From positions 4,281 to 32,767 of the forward strand of contig DDWA01000028.1 in assembly GCA_002345425.1 (NCBI GenBank): 28,487 nt of DNA. Reading direction: 5' to 3'. Numbering within the stretch: position 1 is the stretch's first letter; every line of letters begins with the position of its first letter. This DNA is from Caryophanales bacterium UBA2298 (GTDB lineage: Bacteria; Bacillota_I; Bacilli_A; Izemoplasmatales; Hujiaoplasmataceae). Positions 7,269 to 14,982 of this stretch are shown here, in pieces. The position numbers and the translations under genes are program-made. The notes beneath the pieces are model-generated. The model did no database searches and was not told the DNA's origin. It worked only from the letters and a program-made list of their open reading frames with translations.

Positions 7269-8618
7269 CTATTTAAAAGTTACTTGAACACTGCTAGATA
7301 AAGAATTGTATTCCAAGGAATTATGATCTAGTGAATAGTAATAGACATTAATTGTATCACCAGCTTCGTAATTGTTGTAGACATATTGATAATAGTCAGA
7401 TTGATTGGTGATATAAAAATTATCTATTCGATATATCACATCACCACTTTTTATTTCAGTTATTGATAAAGTGCTGTTATTTTGGATATCAATTATTATA
7501 AAACCAGAATCTATACCATTAGGTAATGTCAAAGTCACTTTATCCGTCCTTAGAACTCCATTTAGCGTTAAGTTGGATAATGAGACCTGGCCATCTTTAT
7601 AAAAGGTTGCTACATCGTAATAGGTTGCCCCTAAACGAGGCATTATTGTATTAACTGTCAACGTACCAGTTTCAATTCTAGTAATAATTCTTTTAACCAA
7701 ATCGATTGGAATAGCAAATCCCATGCCTTCGATATTTGTATCGGCATACTTAGAAACATTAATACCGACAACTTCACCAGAAAGATTATAAATTGGTCCA
7801 CCACTATTACCTGGATTGATAGCAGAATCGTGTTGAATATAATCAATATACTGATTACTATCAACCTTTCTATTTATTCCCGATACTATTCCTAAAGTTA
7901 CCGATCCAAAGAAACTAAATCCTTGCGGATTACCAGCAGCAACCACAACAGTACCTTTTGTAAGATCTGCAGAACTACCTAAAGTAGAAACTTGAATATT
8001 GGTTTTATCTGGTGCTGAGAAACTTAAGATAGCAATATCAACTTCAATATCATAACCTAATAAGGTAGCGACATATTGGGTTCCATCAGAAAAAGCAACA
8101 GCAAAGTTATTGCCTTCAGCTATAACATGTTCATTGGTAATAATATAATATCTATTAGAAGTTGAATCATATCTATAAACAACGCCAGAACCAACAGCTT
8201 GAACTTCAGAACCAAGGTAATTAACTATTCCTAAAACAGAATCATCAGCAATATCAACCACATCATAAATCATTTGTTGAAAATCATCGACATAAAGGCT
8301 CAATTCACTTTTGAGGAGCAGTTCAGCAGCTTTTGCCTCAACTTCAGCATAAATAGCGTCATAAAATTCGGCATCGATATCACTTATTATTTGGTTATAG
8401 ACATCCTGATAAACATCAGCATAAACATCAGCATAAATCTGCGAAATTAAATCTTGATATTCATAGTAATAATATATTTTGCCAGTGTTGGTTGTTGTTT
8501 CGCTACCAGTATTTGTTAAATAAGTAGTTGTTTGAATTTCTGTATCTTGAGCATAAACAGTATAGGCACTAATTCCCATTAAAAATAAGAAACTAATGAA
8601 TAAAATTATTTTTTTCAT
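7269..8618 (-). CDS. Secreted HtrA-like trypsin-family serine protease with C-terminal PDZ-like domain
   Basis: Predicted extracytoplasmic chymotrypsin-fold protease of the HtrA/DegP-like group. The 449-residue protein has a Sec signal peptide (hydrophobic 4-20) with likely cleavage after VYA (23). A Thr-rich linker follows, then a Tyr-rich helical stretch (about 48-100) with YADV/YADV/YQDV repeats. The protease domain (about 125-315) has His164 (NEHVI), Asp194 (VDIAIL) and Ser272 (NPGNSGGP), a full triad. The C-terminal region (about 325-449), with SGDVIYRID, looks PDZ-like. It overlaps the upstream paralogue by four bases (ATGA) and is its tandem duplicate, but lacks the lipobox Cys and the DxDxDG loop. 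Substrate unknown; envelope protein quality control is an inference. Confidence 0.88.
   Translation of the reverse strand: MKKIILFISFLFLMGISAYTVYAQDTEIQTTTYLTNTGSETTTNTGKIYYYYEYQDLISQIYADVYADVYQDVYNQIISDIDAEFYDAIYAEVEAKAAELLLKSELSLYVDDFQQMIYDVVDIADDSVLGIVNYLGSEVQAVGSGVVYRYDSTSNRYYIITNEHVIAEGNNFAVAFSDGTQYVATLLGYDIEVDIAILSFSAPDKTNIQVSTLGSSADLTKGTVVVAAGNPQGFSFFGSVTLGIVSGINRKVDSNQYIDYIQHDSAINPGNSGGPIYNLSGEVVGINVSKYADTNIEGMGFAIPIDLVKRIITRIETGTLTVNTIMPRLGATYYDVATFYKDGQVSLSNLTLNGVLRTDKVTLTLPNGIDSGFIIIDIQNNSTLSITEIKSGDVIYRIDNFYITNQSDYYQYVYNNYEAGDTINVYYYSLDHNSLEYNSLSSSVQVTFK
8411..8434 (+). repeat. Exact 12-bp tandem repeat within the protease gene
   Basis: Two perfect copies of AAACATCAGCAT at 8411-8422 and 8423-8434, flanked by an imperfect third copy (from about 8400, ending CCTGAT). 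Being 12 bp it stays in frame and encodes the successive YADV units of the Tyr-rich helical segment. Replication slippage is the simplest origin. Confidence 0.85.
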
Positions 8619-9895
8619 TGTACGGCCGCCTTTAATTCAATATTTTGAATTGTGATTGTTTCTCCGTTTCTTATTACTACTATATCCACAATATCGCCAA
8701 CGCGATAAATAGAAAACTCTTCAACGAACTGTGTGCTTGTATCGATAACCACATCACCAATTTGAATTAAAATGTCGCCAGCTTGTAAATATCCATCCAT
8801 AGATGAATTTTCACCAACCTCTATGATATAAAATCCTTTAGTAACACCATTTGGTAAAGTAATCTCATTTTGTAAGAAGAACGCTTCGTTATTCTTTATA
8901 TCAACGAACCTAATGCCTAAAACTGGCTTTTGAATTGAATAACCAAGTTCTTCAATATCTGTTACAATTGCTTGAACCAGATTAGACGGTATTGCAAAGC
9001 CCATACCTTCAATATTAACTGCGGTCAATTTGATAACATTAACACCAATCAATTGACCTTGTAAATTAAATAAAGCCCCACCACTGTTGCCTGAATTGAT
9101 TGCTGCATCATGTTGAATATAACCGACAAACATGTCGTTAACGCCATCGTTGTCAATATCAAAATGCCTTTTTAAGCCAGACACTATGCCAAATGTCATT
9201 GAACCGAAATAATTAAAGCCTGAAGGATGACCTACTGCTACTATCATTTCACCTTTTTGCAATGCATCAGAATCACCAAATTCTACTGTCTCATACTCGT
9301 TATCGGAGAAAAAATATAAAACAGCTAAATCAACTAATTCATCGACTCCGCGAAGAACGGCTCCTATTTCATCGCCGTTTTCAAAGACAACCGTGTATGA
9401 AGTTCCTTCTTCAACAACATGGTTATTAGTTAAAACATAATATTTATCGCCAACTTGTTTATAGATTACTCCAGAACCAACAGCTTGGATTACGCCGTTG
9501 CTATTGATATTTCGAATACCAACAACTGAGTTGGCTTGGTTTTGTTCAATCGAAAGAATCATATCTATAACTGAATCAGCAGAAATAGTAATATTTCCAG
9601 CCTCAACTTCTTGCATTAGTGAAGAAATAACTGAGTCGTATAATAATTGAAATCTTTCTTCGGAGATGTCATTCAACACTTCTTGTTTAACTTCTTCATA
9701 TAAAGATTCATATATTCTTTGATATAAATCGGAAATGATTAAATCTTCGTTAATTGTATTAGGCGCAGTCGTATTAACGGGTGGCCTAGTTAAATAAGTT
9801 CTGGTTTCTATATCAATCGGACCGAAGATACCACCACAACCAATAAGTAAATTAACTAAAATTGCTACTGTAAAGAAAATTAACAGCTTTTTCAT
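8615..9895 (-). CDS. HtrA-like serine protease lipoprotein with PDZ-like domain
   Basis: Membrane-anchored paralogue of the next gene. The 426-residue precursor has a type II signal peptide with lipobox LIGC, so Cys20 would be lipidated. Next come a Thr/Pro-rich segment sharing TYLT with its paralogue and a helical stalk (about 50-100) with LYxxIYxxLYxxV spacing. The trypsin-like domain (about 122-315) has His159 (NNHVV), Asp189 (VDLAVL) and Ser271 (NSGNSGG). A loop at 246-254 reads DIDNDGVND, an EF-hand-like DxDxDG calcium site missing from the paralogue. The PDZ-like C-terminus (about 323-420) contains QAGDILIQIGD. A very strong site AAGGAGG precedes the ATG. It lies 57 bases after thiN, with only a weak -10-like TATACT between, so it may be in the rsgA operon. 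Confidence 0.9.
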   Translation of the reverse strand: MKKLLIFFTVAILVNLLIGCGGIFGPIDIETRTYLTRPPVNTTAPNTINEDLIISDLYQRIYESLYEEVKQEVLNDISEERFQLLYDSVISSLMQEVEAGNITISADSVIDMILSIEQNQANSVVGIRNINSNGVIQAVGSGVIYKQVGDKYYVLTNNHVVEEGTSYTVVFENGDEIGAVLRGVDELVDLAVLYFFSDNEYETVEFGDSDALQKGEMIVAVGHPSGFNYFGSMTFGIVSGLKRHFDIDNDGVNDMFVGYIQHDAAINSGNSGGALFNLQGQLIGVNVIKLTAVNIEGMGFAIPSNLVQAIVTDIEELGYSIQKPVLGIRFVDIKNNEAFFLQNEITLPNGVTKGFYIIEVGENSSMDGYLQAGDILIQIGDVVIDTSTQFVEEFSIYRVGDIVDIVVIRNGETITIQNIELKAAVQ

Positions 9896-9952
9896 ATAAT
9901 TTATCCTCCTTGAGTATAAAACTAATCTGTAAATAATTTATTTTTTTTTAAA

Positions 9953-10570
9953 CTACTTATCATCACTCATAACCACTAAAAGCTTGCCTTTGTTAAACTC
10001 AACAATGCCACTTCCTTCATTGGATACGCATAATGAATCATTAATACCTAGATAATAACTATCTAGATTAAACTTAAATCCTTGTAAAGTGAGATTAAAA
10101 ACATCTTCTAAGGCGAAAAATGAAACATACTTTTTAAAATTATTAATTTCGTGTTTTCCTTTTTTTAACATAAAAATATAGTGATGATCATCTCTTAAAG
10201 AAAAATCATATTTGCATATCAAATTTAAATTTGCCAGCAAATGATCTATTCTTCCACTTATTCCGCCATAGACTTCAATATCGTCATAGTCCATATTGTT
10301 ATAAATATAGTCTAGAGCATATGCTATATCAGTCATGTTTTTGTCTTTTTCTAAATGAATTATATTTTTACATTTATCTTTTATTTTATTAAACACATCA
10401 ACATTTATCGAATCAAAATCACCGACAGCTAAATCAATTTGTTTATTGATGTCCAAAAGATACTCTAATCCCGAATCTATTCCAACTAAAAATTCGTTAG
10501 CCTCTTCAAAATACAAGGATTTGAAATTGTAGGTGTTAGGTCCGCAAAAAATCTTAATTTTTTTATACAT
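9953..10570 (-). CDS. thiN: Thiamine pyrophosphokinase
   Basis: Transfers pyrophosphate from ATP to thiamine, giving TPP in one step from salvaged thiamine. The 205-residue protein carries the family motifs: GIDSGL (30-35), GDFDS (50-54), the TD pair at 80-81 and YGGISGRIDH (101-110), which form the catalytic and ATP/Mg2+ site. The C-terminal part (about 140-205) fits the thiamine-binding domain. The ATG lies inside the 3' end of rpe, an 8-base overlap (ATGTATAA). The rsgA-rpe-thiN order is that of Bacillus. No thiamine biosynthesis gene or TPP riboswitch is in the window. Confidence 0.95.
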   Translation of the reverse strand: MYKKIKIFCGPNTYNFKSLYFEEANEFLVGIDSGLEYLLDINKQIDLAVGDFDSINVDVFNKIKDKCKNIIHLEKDKNMTDIAYALDYIYNNMDYDDIEVYGGISGRIDHLLANLNLICKYDFSLRDDHHYIFMLKKGKHEINNFKKYVSFFALEDVFNLTLQGFKFNLDSYYLGINDSLCVSNEGSGIVEFNKGKLLVVMSDDK

Positions 10571-11201
10571 TTTCTAATTCCTCGATTAAAGAATTACGAT
10601 CTGAACTTTTAAATAAAAATGATCCAACAACAATTACATCACAACCAGCATTCCTTACTCTTTTAGCGGTTTTGAGATTAATTCCTCCATCAACCTCAAT
10701 ATAATAATGGTAATTGTAATCAAGTCTTTTCTGATGTAAATAATTTATTTTATTTATAGAGTCGAAAATAAATTCTTGACCGCCTCTTCCTGGTTCAACA
10801 CTCATAATTAGGATTAAATCAAGGTGAGGTAGCAGGTCATTTAAAACATCAACTTTTGTGTCAGGTTTAATTGAAATACCTGCTAAAACACCTTTTTCCT
10901 TAATAAGCTTTATTAACGCTAAAGGATCGTCTGTAGCTTCATAATGAAAAGTTATCACATCCGCACCTGCATTAACATAGTTAATAAAATAATTTTCCGG
11001 ATTTTCAATCATTAGATGAACATCAAAGAACTGCATGCTATATTGCTTAACTTCTTTGACAAGCTTATCGTCATATGTTTGGTTCTTAACAAACCTTCCG
11101 TCCATAACATCAAAGTGCAACCACTTAGCTTGATCGACAGATAAAATTTCTTCTTTAAGTTTATTAAAATTAGAACTTAAAAACGATGGTGAGCATATCA
11201 T
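10563..11201 (-). CDS. rpe: Ribulose-phosphate 3-epimerase
   Basis: Converts ribulose-5-phosphate to xylulose-5-phosphate in the pentose phosphate pathway. It is a 212-residue TIM barrel with the metal-binding and catalytic residues in place: His29 and Asp31 (HFDVMDG), His62 (DVHLMIENPE) and Asp171 (VDGGI). Two usually invariant loop positions are changed: FVPN reads FVKN (Lys39) and PGFGGQ reads PGRGGQ (Arg139). The ATG overlaps the rsgA stop as ATGA. Because the metal site is intact I expect an active epimerase, but a related sugar phosphate substrate is possible. Confidence 0.92.
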   Translation of the reverse strand: MICSPSFLSSNFNKLKEEILSVDQAKWLHFDVMDGRFVKNQTYDDKLVKEVKQYSMQFFDVHLMIENPENYFINYVNAGADVITFHYEATDDPLALIKLIKEKGVLAGISIKPDTKVDVLNDLLPHLDLILIMSVEPGRGGQEFIFDSINKINYLHQKRLDYNYHYYIEVDGGINLKTAKRVRNAGCDVIVVGSFLFKSSDRNSLIEELENV

Positions 11202-12082
11202 TTATCATCCCTCCTATAAATAGGTTTTTGTGATTTTATCTCTTGATATATGAAAAGATAATTCTCGTATCTTTCCTGAAGAATTTCTCCTTTTTTATAA
11301 CCATCAATAACCGCACATCCAGGTTCATGTATATGAGTACATTCATAAAATTTGCAATTCTTGCTTAATTCGAAAAAATCAGGATAATAATATCTCAATT
11401 GATCCGCTTGATAATCGATAAATTCCAATTTTGAGAAACCCGGAGTGTCAGCAATAAAGCCTTCGCCAAATCTAATCAGTTCTACATGTCTTGTGGTATG
11501 TTTTCCACGGCCTAAAGCTTTAGAAATTTCATTAGTTTGAATGTTTAAACTTGGATCGATTGTATTTAGTAGTGTGGATTTTCCGGCTCCTGTCTGTCCA
11601 GCTAAAACATTGACCTTATTTTTGGTTATCTTAAGTATATCCTCGACGCCTTCTTTTGTCTTAGCGCTAAAATATATTATAGAATAAAATTTTTCGTAAT
11701 AATTTATTTTAGCTTTTAAAGCCTTCATTTCACCATCATCTAATAAATCAATTTTAGTTATTATTATAATAGGCTTGATATCATTAGCTTCAATCAAAGT
11801 TAAAAATTTATCTAGTAACAAGAAACTAAAATCTGGCTTTTTTGCAGAATTAACCAGTAAAACTTGATCAACATTCGCAATCATCGGACGGTACAGGTCG
11901 TTAATTCTTGTTTTCATATCAATAATTGAATCTTCGTTGAATACTACTAAATCTCCAACCTTAGGTTGGATGTTTTTGTAACGAAAAATACCTAAAGGTT
12001 TTAAGACATAAGTATTGTTTTCATCATCAATAACTGTATATAAAGCTCCGATTAATTTAATGATTCTTCCTTCTTTTTCCAA
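11198..12082 (-). CDS. rsgA: Small ribosomal subunit biogenesis GTPase RsgA
   Basis: Circularly permuted GTPase that checks late 30S maturation. Order: N-terminal OB fold (about 5-65), G4 TKID (109-112), G1 GQTGAGKST (162-170), G3 DTPGF (212-216), and a C-terminal zinc knuckle C-X4-C-X-H-X5-C (Cys243, Cys248, His250, Cys256). I place the start at a TTG, giving MEKEGRIIK and 294 residues, because AGGTGG stands five bases upstream. A GTG at 12091 would add three codons but overlaps that site and has none of its own. It has its own extended -10 promoter. In Bacillus the prpC-prkC phosphatase/kinase pair precedes it; here that pair is missing. Confidence 0.95.
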   Translation of the reverse strand: MEKEGRIIKLIGALYTVIDDENNTYVLKPLGIFRYKNIQPKVGDLVVFNEDSIIDMKTRINDLYRPMIANVDQVLLVNSAKKPDFSFLLLDKFLTLIEANDIKPIIIITKIDLLDDGEMKALKAKINYYEKFYSIIYFSAKTKEGVEDILKITKNKVNVLAGQTGAGKSTLLNTIDPSLNIQTNEISKALGRGKHTTRHVELIRFGEGFIADTPGFSKLEFIDYQADQLRYYYPDFFELSKNCKFYECTHIHEPGCAVIDGYKKGEILQERYENYLFIYQEIKSQKPIYRRDDK

Positions 12083-12111
12083 TATTACCACCTGTGCTAA
12101 TAATTAAATAT

Positions 12112-12120
12112 ATTATATCA
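12112..12120 (-). promoter_or_regulatory. rsgA promoter (extended -10)
   Basis: Minus strand reads TGATATAAT: TGn then a consensus -10 (12112-12117). No good -35 at 17 bases. Transcription would begin near 12105, leaving about 20 bases of leader before the TTG start. Confidence 0.65.
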
Positions 12121-12152
12121 TGAAACCAGTTTAAACTATATACTCAAAGCGC

Positions 12153-12178
12153 AAAAAAAAGAAGGCTTAGCCTTCTTT
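12153..12178 (-). terminator. Terminator after rubrerythrin
   Basis: Minus strand AAAGAAGGC, loop TAA, GCCTTCTTT, followed by a run of eight T (12160-12153). It starts three bases after the rubrerythrin stop and separates pfkA-rubrerythrin from the rsgA operon. Confidence 0.9.
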
Positions 12179-12181
12179 AAT

Positions 12182-12724
12182 TTAAAATCTTTCAAGATGT
12201 CTCTTAAAATATGCTTGAGAATGATCACAAACAGGACAAATATTTGGAGCTTTTTTACCAAAGTGAAGATGTCCGCAGTTTGTACAAATCCATACTTCTG
12301 AATCATCATTAGACATAAAGGCCTCATCATTTCTTAATCTTTCCAGTAAAGCTTGATATCTTTCTTCATGACGTTTTTCAATTTCAGCAACTTTTTCAAA
12401 AAGGAAAGCTATTTTTTTGAAGCCTTCTCCTTTTGCCGTTTCAGCAAAACCTTTGTACATTTCTGTCCATTCATAATGTTCGCCATCCACACCATCTTGT
12501 AAATTCACATTCGTTGTTGGAATGTCGCCATCGTGTAATAACTTGAACCAAATTTTGCTATGTTCTCTTTCGTTAATAGCTGTTTCTTCGAAAAATTCAG
12601 CTACTTCAACATACCCTTCTTTAATAGCCTTAGAAGCGTAGAAGGTATATTTGTTTCTTGCCATTGATTCTCCAGCAAAAGCTTCTAGTAAATTTTTTTC
12701 TGTCTTACTGCCTTTTAATTCCAT
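12182..12724 (-). CDS. rbr: Rubrerythrin
   Basis: Non-haem diiron peroxidase that reduces hydrogen peroxide, typical of anaerobes and microaerophiles. The 180-residue protein has the ferritin-like four-helix domain with Glu19 (AFAGES), Glu52 and His55 (INEREH), Glu95 (FAETA), and Glu114 and Glu117 (AEIEKRHEERY). A C-terminal rubredoxin-type site follows with CxxC pairs at Cys147/150 and Cys163/166. ATG start behind AAAGGAGG, 14 bases after pfkA, so the two are very likely co-transcribed and end at the shared terminator. No rubredoxin reductase is nearby. Confidence 0.96.
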   Translation of the reverse strand: MELKGSKTEKNLLEAFAGESMARNKYTFYASKAIKEGYVEVAEFFEETAINEREHSKIWFKLLHDGDIPTTNVNLQDGVDGEHYEWTEMYKGFAETAKGEGFKKIAFLFEKVAEIEKRHEERYQALLERLRNDEAFMSNDDSEVWICTNCGHLHFGKKAPNICPVCDHSQAYFKRHLERF

Positions 12725-12738
12725 CCTTTTTTCCTCCT

Positions 12739-13878
12739 TTAATCTCCAAATGTTATTCCTATGTCTCTAGCTGCATTAACCAAATCACCATGAGGGTTGA
12801 CTATTCTTGCGCCACCAGTACTAGTTTGACCTGTCCTGCCAGATCCAACAACTTCTTCAATTCTGACAGAATCCATTCTATCATTTTGGATTATAACCAT
12901 TCTGCCAAATTCATTGCGTCCAATCATATCTACTGCGTAAGAACCATATTTTGTACTTAAAATTCTATCAAATGTATTTGTAACTCCACCTCTTTGAATA
13001 TAGCCTAAAGATGTAACTCTAATATCTTGCCCGGTCACAGGTTTAACCACTTTTTCTAGTTGTGCAGCTAGTATTTCACCAACACCACCTAATTTTACTG
13101 AGTCAGGACTATCTTTATCCAATTTTTTTATTGTAACATCGCCATCAACTGGTTTAGCCCCTTCACTGACACAGATAATAGTAAATTTTGATCCACGATT
13201 ATAACGTTCAAAAATAGTTTTAGCTACCGAGTTTACATCATAAGGAATTTCAGGGATGAGAATTACATCAGCTGACCCAGCTATACCGCCCTCTAACGCT
13301 AACCAGCCGGCATTTCTTCCCATTACTTCTAGAATCATTACTCTATCATGTGAATAAGCTGTTGTATGTAAAGCGTCTAGGCTTAACATAATGTGATCCA
13401 ATGCAGTGCTATAACCAAATGTGATTTCGGTAGCAGGGACATCATTATCAATTGTTTTGGGAATACCTACAACATTAACTCCTTTTCTAGCAAAATCTCT
13501 TGCAGACGTCAATGTCCCATCACCACCGATAATTATCAGCGCATCAATATTATGTTTCTTTAAATTTTCAACAGCAACATCAGAAACATCCTTATAAACG
13601 ACTTTACCTTTGTCATCAACTGTTTTAAAGTTAAATAAATTGTCTTTATTGCTCATCTTCAAAACCGTTCCACCTTGATGGAAGATTCCAGCAACAGTTT
13701 TTAAATCTAGTTTGATAAAATCATCTGTATATAAGCCGTGATACCCACCCATAAAGCCGATAACTTCATATTTATATTTTAATATCGCCGACTTAACAAC
13801 AGCTCGTATTACTGCGTTTAGACCTGAACAGTCTCCCCCGCCAGTTAATAGGGCAATTTTCTTAATTTCTTTTTTCAT
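12739..13878 (-). CDS. pfkA: 6-phosphofructokinase (mixed-substrate/group III type, predicted ATP-dependent)
   Basis: Phosphorylates fructose-6-phosphate in glycolysis. At 379 residues it is longer than the 320-residue ATP-PfkA of Bacillus and matches the mixed-substrate group. Motifs: LTGGGDCSGLNAVIR (11-25), GGDGTL (118-123), PKTIDND (140-146) with catalytic Asp144, and MGRNAGW. Donor selection rests on two positions: Gly121 (E. coli 104) favours ATP and argues against PPi, while Lys141 (E. coli 124) is the residue usual in PPi and group III enzymes. Gly/Lys is the combination of ATP-using group III enzymes. A near-consensus promoter precedes it, and rubrerythrin follows in the same unit. 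Confidence 0.93.
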   Translation of the reverse strand: MKKEIKKIALLTGGGDCSGLNAVIRAVVKSAILKYKYEVIGFMGGYHGLYTDDFIKLDLKTVAGIFHQGGTVLKMSNKDNLFNFKTVDDKGKVVYKDVSDVAVENLKKHNIDALIIIGGDGTLTSARDFARKGVNVVGIPKTIDNDVPATEITFGYSTALDHIMLSLDALHTTAYSHDRVMILEVMGRNAGWLALEGGIAGSADVILIPEIPYDVNSVAKTIFERYNRGSKFTIICVSEGAKPVDGDVTIKKLDKDSPDSVKLGGVGEILAAQLEKVVKPVTGQDIRVTSLGYIQRGGVTNTFDRILSTKYGSYAVDMIGRNEFGRMVIIQNDRMDSVRIEEVVGSGRTGQTSTGGARIVNPHGDLVNAARDIGITFGD

Positions 13879-13914
13879 TTTTCCTTCACCTTTATCCTTT
13901 AAATAAACAATATC

Positions 13915-13943
13915 ATTTTACCAAAATATTGCCTTTCAGTCAA
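13915..13943 (-). promoter_or_regulatory. pfkA promoter
   Basis: Minus strand: -35 TTGACT (13938-13943), a 17-base spacer ending TGG, -10 TAAAAT (13915-13920). This is one of the two or three best promoters in the window, suggesting high constitutive expression of pfkA-rbr. Confidence 0.85.
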
Positions 13944-13956
13944 ATGTTTTTGAGAC

Positions 13957-14982
13957 CTACTTCAAGTTTTTCAAACGCAATTGTCCACAGGCTGCATCAA
14001 TATCTGAACCCATTTCTTTTCTTAATGTCACGTTGATGCCACGTTTAATTAGTTGTTGATAAAACTTGTCTGCTCTTTTTTCATCTGTTTTTTCATAAAC
14101 AAATTCATTTACAGGATTATAAGGAATTAGATTAACATAGCAATTAATTCCCCTAATTAAATCACTTAATTCATTAGCATGTTCAATATCATCATTTACA
14201 CCTCTCAGAAGAATATACTCAAAAGTGATTCTTCTTTTGGTCAAATCAAAATAATCTTTTGAGGCCTCGATAACTTCATTAATAGGATAGACTTTATTTA
14301 TTTTCATCAATTTACTTCTTAAGATATTATTTGGCGCGTGCAAACTAATAGCAAGATTTGCTTTAATATCCTCTTTAGCAAATTCATATATTTTAGGAAC
14401 AATGCCACAAGTTGATACTGTTATGTGTCTAGAGCCGATTTGTAAACCATGTTTATAATTGACTACTTTAATAAAATTCATAACATTGTCATAATTATCA
14501 AAAGGTTCACCCGTACCCATGACAACAATATGGGTGATTTTAATATTTTTAATCTCTTGAACTGTAATAATTTGTAAAACTAGCTCGGCAGTTGTCAAGT
14601 CTCTTTGTTTATTTACTAGGCCTGAAGCACAGAAACTGCACCCCATTGAACAACCAGCTTGAGAGGTGACGCATAGACTCAAACCGTAATCATGTTCCAT
14701 TAAAACCGATTCAATAACTATTCCATCATGAAGCTTAAATAAAAATTTGTCTGTTCCAGTATTAGACATTTGCTGAGTAACTAATTCTAAAGTATCAAAA
14801 CTGAAGCATTCCTGAATAAAGTTTTTCAAGTCCTTAGAAATATTTGTCATGCTTTCGGGATCTTTAACATTATTCTCATAAACCCACTTATATAATTGAT
14901 CAGCGTTATATGCTTTAAATCCATTTTTTACCAATAACCCTTTTAATTCGGATATTGAATAATTATAAATTTGTTTTTTCAC
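13957..14982 (-). CDS. rlmN: 23S rRNA (A2503-C2)/tRNA (A37-C2) methyltransferase RlmN
   Basis: Radical-SAM methyltransferase acting on 23S rRNA A2503 and some tRNAs. The 341-residue protein has the CxxxCxxC cluster at Cys111, 115 and 118 (CSMGCSFC), the GTGEPFDN SAM motif (156-163), and the C-terminal catalytic Cys332 in AACGQLR that forms the methyl-transfer intermediate in the family. Start is GTG, overlapping the last base of the ABC permease stop (TAGTG), with AGGAG six or seven bases upstream, so it is probably coupled to the transporter genes. No clear terminator follows before the pfkA promoter. Confidence 0.97.
   Translation of the reverse strand: MKKQIYNYSISELKGLLVKNGFKAYNADQLYKWVYENNVKDPESMTNISKDLKNFIQECFSFDTLELVTQQMSNTGTDKFLFKLHDGIVIESVLMEHDYGLSLCVTSQAGCSMGCSFCASGLVNKQRDLTTAELVLQIITVQEIKNIKITHIVVMGTGEPFDNYDNVMNFIKVVNYKHGLQIGSRHITVSTCGIVPKIYEFAKEDIKANLAISLHAPNNILRSKLMKINKVYPINEVIEASKDYFDLTKRRITFEYILLRGVNDDIEHANELSDLIRGINCYVNLIPYNPVNEFVYEKTDEKRADKFYQQLIKRGINVTLRKEMGSDIDAACGQLRLKNLK

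Noticed and set aside
9896..9952. Promoter for the protease pair (TATACT near 9917)
   Set aside because: There is no TGn and no matching -35 at 16-18 bases; read-through from thiN is equally likely, so it is not listed as a feature.
12083..12091. GTG at 12091 as the rsgA start
   Set aside because: It overlaps the AGGTGG site, which is correctly spaced for the TTG at 12082; the shorter N-terminus also resembles other RsgA proteins.
12658..12960. Plus-strand open frame opposite pfkA and rubrerythrin
   Set aside because: It spans the junction of two certain genes on the other strand, and its protein resembles nothing.
12739..13878. Calling pfkA a PPi-dependent enzyme
   Set aside because: The donor-site residue equivalent to E. 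coli 104 is Gly (GGDGT), not the Asp of PPi enzymes, although Lys141 is PPi-like.
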